From contig JANODG010000238.1 in assembly GCA_031412575.1 (NCBI GenBank), positions 1 to 11,970 on the forward strand: a stretch of DNA of 11,970 nt, written 5' to 3'. This DNA is from JAMLIO01 sp031412575 (GTDB lineage Bacteria > Bdellovibrionota > Bdellovibrionia > Bdellovibrionales > UBA1609). The translations under genes and the position numbers were made by a program. Each line of letters begins with the position of its first letter. Position 1 is the stretch's first letter. Shown piece after piece: positions 5,831 through 11,970 of this stretch. Under the pieces are notes generated by a model, which was given only the letters and a program-made list of their open reading frames with translations, searched no databases and was not told where the DNA came from.

Positions 5831-8800
5831 AATAGAAAACCCTTTTGTAGTGGATACACTTCTAATACTCCCCTTTTTTGATTTTCTAAGGCAAGTAAAA
5901 AAGCTTCTGCCGCATCACTTTCTGTTAAACATGGAATTGAAAAATCGATACAGCTTCTTCGAATTCCAAAACTAGCATCAATGGATTGTTTTCCTGAAGT
6001 GGTGTTGATCACTAATGCAACGTCGCCTGAACGGATACGGTCCACACAATGAGGTCGCCCCTCGTGAACTTTTTTTACCTTTAAGCAATCTATGCCTTGA
6101 GCTTGAATAAAATCTGCCGTCCCACCAGTTGCACTTATAGAAAAACCCATATCTTTGAATTTTTTAATTGAAGGCAGTAGATTCTTCTTATCTTTATCTC
6201 TTAAACTAAAAAACACCTCACCAATGTCGGGAAAAGTTATTCCTGTAGAGATCATAGCTTTAAGTAAAGCTTCATCGTAGGTTTTACCACGGCCCATGCT
6301 CTCACCTGTGGATTTCATTTCTGGTCCAAGAATGGAATCCGCATTTGGAAATTTTTTGAAAGGGAAACTAACGCCTTTGACGGCTACTTTATCAATTTCA
6401 CGCCACTTAAATTTATCAGTTTGAACATCAATGCCAAGCATAGCTCGAATGCCCAAATCAATCATTGGTATGCGTGTAGCCTTGGAAATAAAGGGCACTG
6501 TTCGTGAACTTCTTGGATTAGCTTCGATCACAAAAACTTGATCATTTTTTACAGCTAATTGAAGGTTCAAAAATCCTTGGACGCCAATGCGGTCAGCAAT
6601 TTTCAAACTAATCTGTTCAATCATTTCTAATGTAGAATCTTTTAATCTTTGAGGCGGGATCACACCCATGCTGTCGCCACTGTGAACACCGGCTGCTTCG
6701 ATATGTTCTATTACACCACCGATCATCTTCCATTTATCAGACCTAATTAAATCCACATCGATCTCAAGTGCGTTTTCTAAAAACTGATCCATCAAACACG
6801 GATGAGCGGCGTCGATGTCTTTTCGATATTTTTGAAAGTAAGTTTCAAGCTCGTCTTGGTTTTCAACAATCTCCATTCGACGTCCACCTAACACATAATT
6901 TGGGCGAACCATAATGGGGTAACCTATTTTTCCAGCAGCGACCAATGCTTGGTCAATGCTAGAAACCATAAATGCTTTTGGAACTTGAGCATCACAAGCT
7001 TCCACAATTTTAACAAACTGAGCGCGGTCTTCGGCTAAGTCTATAGTTTCAAGAGAAGATCCCAAAACTTTAAATCCGGCTTTAACTAATGACGGCGCAA
7101 GTTTTAAAGGCGTTTGTCCACCGAGTTGGCACACAAAACTTTGTGGCTGGATCAATTCACAAACCGAAATTACGAATTCTGGTGTTAAGGGTTCAAAAAA
7201 CAAAAAGTCAGATGTATCGTAATCTGTGGAAACAGTTTCTGGGTTTGAATTGATCATAACGACTTCATACCCTAAAGACTTAAGCGCCTTCACACCACGA
7301 ACGCAGCCGTAGTCAAATTCAATGCCTTGACCAATACGGTTAGGACCGCTGCCTAAAACAACAATTTTTTGTTTGTTTGTTTTTCTAAAATAGGAATGAT
7401 CTTGTTCCCCAGAACCCCAATACGTTGAATAAAAATAAGGAGTTTCAGAGGCAAATTCCCCGGCGCAAGTATCCACCTGGAGATACTTTGGCTTGATATT
7501 TAATTTATTTCTTAGACCTTTTACATCTTGTTCTGGTATTTCTAACAAGTCAGAAATCGCTTCATCTGTAAAACCATTTCTTTTGGCTTTAAGAATTATA
7601 TCTTGTAAATCATTAGACTTAATTTCTTCTTCTATTTTCACTAAAGTTTCAAACTGCTCTAAAAACCAAGGGTGAATTTGAGTGAGTTCGTGAATTTCGC
7701 TTAAACTAGATCCGCTTCTAAAAGCTTCAAAAAGATGAATCATTCTTTTACTGTTAGGGTAACTTAATTTTTGTTTATCTAAAATGACAGATGATTTTGA
7801 GGAGTGATCTTTTTCTAAAGATTGAAAAGCTTTATTAAATGATTCTTTAAACGTTCGCCCAATTCCCATCACTTCGCCCACACTTTTCATTTGTGTGGTA
7901 AGTAGGTCCGTTGATCCTTGAAATTTTTCGAAGTCAAATCTTGGAATTTTTGTGACAACATAATCAAGAGCGGGTTCGTAACACGATGGGGTTGTGCCTG
8001 TGATGTCATTTCTAATTTCATCAAGCGTCATACCTATCGCAAGCAAGGCTGCGATCTTTGCAATTGGAAACCCCGTTGCTTTACTTGCAAGCGCTGATGA
8101 TCTGCTGACTCGTGGGTTCATTTCAATAACAACGCGCTCACGTGTAATTGGATGAACTGCAAACTGAATATTCGATCCTCCAGTTTGAATGCCTACTTCT
8201 TGTATAATCTTTTGAGCTTCATCACGCATCGCTTGATATTCGCGGTCAGTTAAAGTCTGCTGAGGTGCGACTGTAATGCTATCACCTGTATGAACTCCAC
8301 AAGGATCGATATTTTCGATCGAGCAGATCACGACAAATGTACCTTTGATGTCACGCATGACTTCAAGTTCATACTCTGACCAACCTAATAAACTTTTTTC
8401 GACTAAAACTTCTGAAGTTGGACTTTCGTGCAAAGCTGTAGCGAGTTTCTGTTGGTACTCTTCCACAGAGTAGGCAACACCACCACCACCACCACCAAGA
8501 GTGAAATTTGGTCGTAAGATGATTGGAAATTCGAAATCTTCGATCTCCTTCATTCCTTGTTCGTAAGTGCGGACTAAAATACTTTGTGCACGTTTAGCCC
8601 CGACTTTTTCTAGAACCAAGTTGAACTGCTCACGGTCTTCCGCTTTTCTTATAGCCACCGGATCAGCACCGAGCATTTCGACATTAAGCCTTTTAAAAAT
8701 TCCATCTTCATAAAGTTCTAAAGCTAAATTTAGGGCCGTTTGTCCACCCAAAGTAGGGATCACAGCATCTGGTCTTTCAATTTCTAAAATTCGTTTTAAG

Positions 8801-9057
8801 TATTGTTTTTTAAGAGGCTCTACATAAACTTTAGAGGCCACTTCGGGATCCGTCATGATCGTAGCGGGATTTGAGTTCACTAAAACCACTTCAATACCAA
8901 GCTGAGTTAAGGCTTTGCAAGCTTGGGTCCCAGAATAGTCAAATTCACAGGCTTGTCCGATCACAATTGGGCCACTGCCGATGATTAGGATTTTTTTATA
9001 CTTAAGTTGGTTGTTTTTATTTTGGTCATTTTTATTATCAACTTCTTTCGACGTCAT
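5827..9057 (-). CDS. carB: Carbamoyl-phosphate synthase, large (ammonia-using) subunit
   Basis: CarB makes carbamoyl phosphate from bicarbonate, two ATP and the ammonia passed on by CarA. From ATG at 9057 the protein has 1076 residues, close to the usual length of about 1070. The two homologous synthase halves open with GSGPIVIGQACEFDYSG (27-43) and GSGPNRIGQGIEFDYG (about 569-584). Each half has an ATP-grasp domain, with glycine loop LGGGGGGVA near 187-195 in the first and VLGGRRMEIV near 722-731 in the second, and metal-binding EMNPRVSRSS and EANPRSSRT segments. An oligomerisation region links the halves. The C-terminal MGS-like allosteric domain (about 944-1076) includes SATGGTADF. The frame extends upstream to 9150, but those 31 residues are basic, unlike CarB, and overlap the previous gene. 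The chosen ATG has AGGG and AAGGA upstream and starts 28 nt past that gene. Confidence 0.95.
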   Translation of the reverse strand: MTSKEVDNKNDQNKNNQLKYKKILIIGSGPIVIGQACEFDYSGTQACKALTQLGIEVVLVNSNPATIMTDPEVASKVYVEPLKKQYLKRILEIERPDAVIPTLGGQTALNLALELYEDGIFKRLNVEMLGADPVAIRKAEDREQFNLVLEKVGAKRAQSILVRTYEQGMKEIEDFEFPIILRPNFTLGGGGGGVAYSVEEYQQKLATALHESPTSEVLVEKSLLGWSEYELEVMRDIKGTFVVICSIENIDPCGVHTGDSITVAPQQTLTDREYQAMRDEAQKIIQEVGIQTGGSNIQFAVHPITRERVVIEMNPRVSRSSALASKATGFPIAKIAALLAIGMTLDEIRNDITGTTPSCYEPALDYVVTKIPRFDFEKFQGSTDLLTTQMKSVGEVMGIGRTFKESFNKAFQSLEKDHSSKSSVILDKQKLSYPNSKRMIHLFEAFRSGSSLSEIHELTQIHPWFLEQFETLVKIEEEIKSNDLQDIILKAKRNGFTDEAISDLLEIPEQDVKGLRNKLNIKPKYLQVDTCAGEFASETPYFYSTYWGSGEQDHSYFRKTNKQKIVVLGSGPNRIGQGIEFDYGCVRGVKALKSLGYEVVMINSNPETVSTDYDTSDFLFFEPLTPEFVISVCELIQPQSFVCQLGGQTPLKLAPSLVKAGFKVLGSSLETIDLAEDRAQFVKIVEACDAQVPKAFMVSSIDQALVAAGKIGYPIMVRPNYVLGGRRMEIVENQDELETYFQKYRKDIDAAHPCLMDQFLENALEIDVDLIRSDKWKMIGGVIEHIEAAGVHSGDSMGVIPPQRLKDSTLEMIEQISLKIADRIGVQGFLNLQLAVKNDQVFVIEANPRSSRTVPFISKATRIPMIDLGIRAMLGIDVQTDKFKWREIDKVAVKGVSFPFKKFPNADSILGPEMKSTGESMGRGKTYDEALLKAMISTGITFPDIGEVFFSLRDKDKKNLLPSIKKFKDMGFSISATGGTADFIQAQGIDCLKVKKVHEGRPHCVDRIRSGDVALVINTTSGKQSIDASFGIRRSCIDFSIPCLTESDAAEAFLLALENQKRGVLEVYPLQKGFLL

Positions 9058-9085
9058 ATTCGCCCTGTCCTTTATAAAAAAATTT

Positions 9086-9757
9086 TTAAATTGTGACCTG
9101 AGTTTTTCTTTCAAACAACGGAAGATCGGAATATATTTTTTGAATTTCAACTTGTCTAAATCTTAAGGCGCGGTAATACATTTTAAAAACGCTGTCTAAA
9201 AACTTGTCCTGCATTTCTGGTTTTTTAGTTTTGTCTTTTTCTTTTTTAATTAATTTTATTTTAGAATCAATAAATTTACGAGCTGTCGGTGGGTGAACTA
9301 CATAACTTCCGCTGAAGTAGTGTTTGTTATCAATTTTAAAAACTCGGGTTTGAAAATAATCCCCTTTTTCTAAAATCAATTGTACGTCTTCATCAAAGAC
9401 ATAGTTTTTATTTCTTGAAATTAAATCGCGGATTTTAATTTGATCCTTATATGATTTTAAATGTTGAAACACACTTGTGTGAGAGCCAACGACGGAGTCT
9501 GCAACATCTTTAGATAATCCAATTCGATTTTGAAATTGCTCGTCCGAAATAATCTGATAACAAGTTGCCCGGTCAAAATAAGAAAATAAAAACCAATCCC
9601 TAAACTGAGACCATTTCATTTCGATGTCCAAACTGTCTTCGTCAAACGAACCTGCAAAATCAACAAAGCTGTCTTTGGCACGTGTCATAAGTTCAGAGTA
9701 TTCAGGCTTCGAAAACTCTGAAAATATTAAATCCAAATGTTGATTAAAATTAACCAT
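9086..9757 (-). CDS. Unrecognised soluble protein between carA and carB
   Basis: I do not recognise this family with confidence. From the ATG at 9757 the product has 223 residues, with no signal peptide or membrane helix, so it is probably cytoplasmic. The middle part, with IRDLISRNKNYVFDED and then a LEKGDYFQTRVF segment and HYFSGSYVVHPP, has the cadence of a small beta-rich domain found in some SEC-C-motif proteins of deltaproteobacteria. This is a memory-based resemblance only, and no SEC-C zinc motif is present. The C-terminal third is strongly basic (KIKLIKKEKDKTKKP) and could bind nucleic acid or a partner. The frame continues upstream to 9841, deep inside carA; ATG 9757 gives an 8-nt overlap with the carA stop and has AAGGA and GGGG upstream. 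Its position between two subunits of one enzyme suggests co-expression with them. Confidence 0.7.
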   Translation of the reverse strand: MVNFNQHLDLIFSEFSKPEYSELMTRAKDSFVDFAGSFDEDSLDIEMKWSQFRDWFLFSYFDRATCYQIISDEQFQNRIGLSKDVADSVVGSHTSVFQHLKSYKDQIKIRDLISRNKNYVFDEDVQLILEKGDYFQTRVFKIDNKHYFSGSYVVHPPTARKFIDSKIKLIKKEKDKTKKPEMQDKFLDSVFKMYYRALRFRQVEIQKIYSDLPLFERKTQVTI

Positions 9758-10826
9758 TCCCCACCATTTCCTTAATAAAGTAATCAAATAAATTTTCCGC
9801 ATCATGGGGACCTGGATGACTTTCCGGGTGAAACTGCACACTCATGCAATTTAACTTTTTCGATTGAAGACCTGCAACTGTCATGTCATTTAAATTTGTA
9901 TGTGTAATCTGTACGCCGTTATCTAAGTTCGATTTTTCTTTAACCGCATAACCGTGGTTTTGAGCTGTGACGTAAACCTTGTTTAAAATTTGATCCTTAA
10001 TAGGGTGATTACTACCCCGGTGTCCAAACTTTAAAGGGTAGGTTTCAAACCCCAAAGCTAAGGACAAAATTTGGTGGCCCATGCAGATACCGAAGATTGG
10101 GTATTTCCCAAGCAAATTTTTAACAGTATCTTTAGCGAATAAAACTTCAGAGGGATCCCCAGGACCGTTTGTCAGCATGATGCCATCGGGGTTCCAAGCT
10201 TCGATGTCTTCGGCTTTAGTTCTGGAAGGGAATACACAAATTTCTTTAGATCTTTTTTGAAGTTCGCGAAGAATATTCATTTTAAACCCAAAATCCATAA
10301 CCGCAATTCTTGGACCCGAAATATCATCACCCTTATAAGGTGTAGGTTCTTTGACTGTGACCATATTGACCCAGTCTTTATCTTTATTTTTTGCTTGATG
10401 AATTAAAGATTTCGCTTCATGAATCGCCGCATCTTGATCAGAGGCTTGAACAAGTGCGCCCCAAACAGTTCCGCCGTCACGAAGGCGAAAGATTAAACTA
10501 CGAGTGTCAATTTCTGTGAGCACAGGAATTTGTTTGTGAGTAAGACGATTAAGCCAAACGGAATCTCTTTTAGAATCTTGAATTTCTAAACAGATAAAAC
10601 CACGAATGTGGATTTGTTGAGATTCCCAAACCTCATCTTGAGCAGCATAGTTTCCCTGCATCGGTGCTGAAGTGACTAAAATTTGCGAAAAGTAAGAAGG
10701 ATCAGTGGCCATCTCTTCGTAGCCAGAGTGGGATGTGTTAAACACAACTTCGCCGGCACGAGCGCTACCGCCCTTCCAAAGACCTTCGTAAACTTCACCA
10801 GTTTCTAAAACTAAAAATCCCTTCAT
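9750..10826 (-). CDS. carA: Carbamoyl-phosphate synthase, small (glutaminase) subunit
   Basis: CarA hydrolyses glutamine and channels the ammonia to CarB. The 358-residue protein has the CarA-specific N-terminal domain (KGFLVLETGEVYEG, FNTSHSGYEEMATDPSY, DTRSLIFRLRDGG). A class I glutamine amidotransferase domain follows from about residue 173. The catalytic triad is visible: Cys248 in GICMGHQIL, and His333 and Glu335 in QFHPESHPGP. NGPGDPS near 220-226 forms the oxyanion region. The frame also has a TTG four codons upstream, but ATG 10826 is preferred because GGAG lies 6 nt upstream and the start overlaps the pyrB stop as TAATG. The end overlaps the unknown gene by 8 nt. Confidence 0.96.
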   Translation of the reverse strand: MKGFLVLETGEVYEGLWKGGSARAGEVVFNTSHSGYEEMATDPSYFSQILVTSAPMQGNYAAQDEVWESQQIHIRGFICLEIQDSKRDSVWLNRLTHKQIPVLTEIDTRSLIFRLRDGGTVWGALVQASDQDAAIHEAKSLIHQAKNKDKDWVNMVTVKEPTPYKGDDISGPRIAVMDFGFKMNILRELQKRSKEICVFPSRTKAEDIEAWNPDGIMLTNGPGDPSEVLFAKDTVKNLLGKYPIFGICMGHQILSLALGFETYPLKFGHRGSNHPIKDQILNKVYVTAQNHGYAVKEKSNLDNGVQITHTNLNDMTVAGLQSKKLNCMSVQFHPESHPGPHDAENLFDYFIKEMVGNG

Positions 10827-11713
10827 TAAAAACTCCAAATTTTTCTATACACCATCGATCTGACAAAAAGGCCGTTTTCTTTTTGTTTCCAAATCAAGGA
10901 TTGGTTGTGTTCAGGCAAGTGACTTTCAAAATCTTCGCCCCTTAAAAAAGGCCCTGGATGCATTAAATATAACTTATTTTTTAAATGTTTTTCTAAAACT
11001 TTAAAGCTATCGCTGTCTAAATTCGATCCACGTTCTTTCTGCGTACGAAGGCGAATAATAATATCCGCGCCAGCAATGGCACTTTCTAAATCAGGGTTAT
11101 TCGGAATGTCTTTATGACTGTTCGCATGGTCTGAGCATTGAGATATTTTATATCCAAGAATTTTCGACAATTCTAAATGTGAACCTACAACTCTACTGGC
11201 CTTAGTATCACCTACAAACAGAACTTTTAGATTACAAATATCTTTTTTAAAAATTTCAAACAAAGTAAACGCATCCAACAAAGCTTGGGTCGGGTGAAAT
11301 TCATTCCCCAATCCCGCACACACATAAGGAATCGAAGTAGATTCAAAAAATTGATTTAAACCTTCATCAGACTTCGAGCGAAAAATAATTAAATCTGGCC
11401 CCAAGGCCTCAAAGACCCGGAGCGAATCTTGAATGGATTCACCTTTAGCTAAACTGGTCGAATCATCCATTTGAAAGTGAGAAAAATTTAAACCTAACCT
11501 ATGAGCCGCAAGTTCAAAACTAACGCGTGTCCTAGTGCTTGGTTCAAAAAAAATTTGAGCCACCAATCTTTTTTCAGGAGACTGGAACTGACCCCATCCC
11601 TGTTTTTTTACAGACAATTTAAAATCATTGGTTTCAGAAAGAAAATCAATCAGACTTGATTTAGAAAAACCGTTTAGAGAACTCAGGCGTTTGAACATTT
11701 CAAAATTTGACAC
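10826..11713 (-). CDS. pyrB: Aspartate carbamoyltransferase catalytic chain
   Basis: PyrB condenses carbamoyl phosphate with aspartate, the committed step of pyrimidine synthesis. The 295-residue protein is slightly shorter than the usual 305-310. It carries the carbamoyl-phosphate site PSTRTR at 58-63 and the KGES loop (90-93) supplied by a neighbouring subunit. Also present are FHPTQALLD (139-147) with the catalytic His140, the aspartate-binding RTQKER segment (223-228), and MHPGPFLRG (251-259). No regulatory pyrI follows; carA comes directly after with a TAATG overlap. The start is read as GTG at 11713, preceded by a G-rich run that may act as a weak Shine-Dalgarno. An ATG five codons in (11698) has no ribosome site but is possible. 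It is the first gene of the pyrB-carA-unknown-carB-ABC unit. Confidence 0.95.
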   Translation of the reverse strand: MSNFEMFKRLSSLNGFSKSSLIDFLSETNDFKLSVKKQGWGQFQSPEKRLVAQIFFEPSTRTRVSFELAAHRLGLNFSHFQMDDSTSLAKGESIQDSLRVFEALGPDLIIFRSKSDEGLNQFFESTSIPYVCAGLGNEFHPTQALLDAFTLFEIFKKDICNLKVLFVGDTKASRVVGSHLELSKILGYKISQCSDHANSHKDIPNNPDLESAIAGADIIIRLRTQKERGSNLDSDSFKVLEKHLKNKLYLMHPGPFLRGEDFESHLPEHNQSLIWKQKENGLFVRSMVYRKIWSF

Positions 11714-11821
11714 TACTTAAAAACCCACCCCCCGTCTAGTTTTAACCATCAATTAACGACCGGATTCTAAAGTTTTTCACGACCCCAAACTCAAAACCTC
11801 CCTAACCTTACAAATCTGTTT

Positions 11822-11852
11822 AAAAATCGAGCCTAATTTTTTAAAAAAGCTC
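11822..11852 (-). terminator. Weak attenuator-like hairpin in the pyrB leader
   Basis: On the minus strand GAGC and GCTC flank an AT-rich loop that includes TTTTTTAAAAAA, followed by GATTTTT. This has the form of a hairpin plus U-tract within the pyrB leader and might terminate transcription when pyrimidines are plentiful. The GC stem is only 4 bp, and no leader peptide or PyrR-type anti-antiterminator could be recognised, so it may be chance. Confidence 0.2.
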
Positions 11853-11873
11853 CCTACAATCTAAATCCTCGAA

Positions 11874-11902
11874 CATATCTATGGATCCCAACCTGGTGTC
11901 AA
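11874..11902 (-). promoter_or_regulatory. Candidate promoter of the pyrB operon
   Basis: On the minus strand a perfect TTGACA (11902-11897) is followed at 17 bp by GATATG (11879-11874), or at 19 bp by TATGTT. The -35 is consensus and the -10 poor. A start near 11867 would give a leader of about 150 nt before pyrB, long enough for attenuation-type control. A second possible -10 (TAGAAT at 11769-11764) lies closer to pyrB but has only a TTGAGT -35 at a poor 19-bp spacing. Confidence 0.4.
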
Positions 11903-11962
11903 CAATCAAGCTTTGTAAAAAAGTGTGGCAACTTATGTCTATTCGGCTCTTAATGAGGATTT

Positions 11963-11970
11963 ATGTTTCC
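11963..11970 (+). CDS. Possible start of a divergent plus-strand gene (partial)
   Basis: An ATG at 11963 is preceded by GAGGA with a 3-nt gap, which resembles a ribosome site, and the sequence to the left is a plausible divergent intergenic region. Only two codons and two bases are present, so nothing can be said of the product. A second frame from ATG 11881 also stays open to the edge for 30 codons but has no ribosome site. Confidence 0.25.

Noticed and set aside
8484..8502. ACC trinucleotide run
   Set aside because: It encodes the glycine-rich ATP-grasp loop of CarB and is not a non-coding repeat.
9058..9150. N-terminal extension of carB
   Set aside because: It is absent from CarB family proteins, overlaps the previous gene, and has a weaker start context than ATG 9057.
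11881..11970. Plus-strand frame open from ATG 11881 to the window end (30 codons)
   Set aside because: No ribosome site, overlaps the likely pyrB promoter, and 30 open codons are unremarkable at this base composition; the product shows no recognisable features.

Overview
The window is a low-GC, densely packed bacterial chromosome segment in which every confident gene lies on the minus strand. Two blocks can be read: a type IV pilus block (prepilin peptidase, pilM, pilN, pilO and the start of a probable pilP) at 1-3547, and a pyrimidine/carbamoyl-phosphate block (pyrB, carA, an unknown gene, carB, then an ABC exporter pair) at 4203-11713. The gene content and protein style suggest a Gram-negative, pilus-bearing bacterium, plausibly a low-GC member of the Bdellovibrionota or a related deltaproteobacterial-type lineage. 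That placement is inference from gene content, not a measured phylogeny.

Pilus block, read right to left. A prepilin peptidase (2786-3547) is followed by a 225-bp gap that carries a near-consensus sigma-70 type promoter (TTGACA, 17 bp, TGTAAT). Then come pilM, pilN, pilO and pilP with touching or overlapping ends. PilM and PilN both start with TTG. Together they encode the cytoplasmic actin-like PilM ring, the PilN/PilO inner-membrane alignment subcomplex, and probably PilP, which links to the outer-membrane secretin. pilP runs off the left edge.

Pyrimidine block, read right to left. pyrB (GTG start), carA, a conserved-looking but unrecognised soluble protein, carB, an ABC-2 type ATPase and its permease follow one another with overlaps of 1-8 nt, apart from a 28-nt gap before carB. 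They look like one polycistronic, translationally coupled unit. CarA and CarB make carbamoyl phosphate and PyrB condenses it with aspartate, the first two steps of UMP synthesis. The exporter pair has no obvious pathway link.

The most unusual part is the 655-bp gene-free stretch between the permease and the prepilin peptidase (3548-4202). It is filled by a giant near-perfect palindrome, centred between 3915 and 3916, with arms of about 280-300 bp and no spacer. The arms match over blocks of 105, 57 and 64 bp with only three mismatches. They break at exactly two places per arm, where two related sequence variants (A, core TGGCGCGTAACC; B, core TTGGCACTTTAACC) sit in swapped order. As a result the like copies pair crosswise rather than straight across. 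Both exits of the palindrome run into oligo-T tracts. Its weakly conserved outer edges match the 3' end of the permease gene, leaving a decayed inverted copy of that gene end next to the prepilin peptidase. This could be a large structured RNA, a double-ended terminator, a foldback element, or the relic of an inverted duplication whose inside later flipped.

The right edge (11714-11970) holds the pyrB leader and possibly the start of a divergent plus-strand gene.
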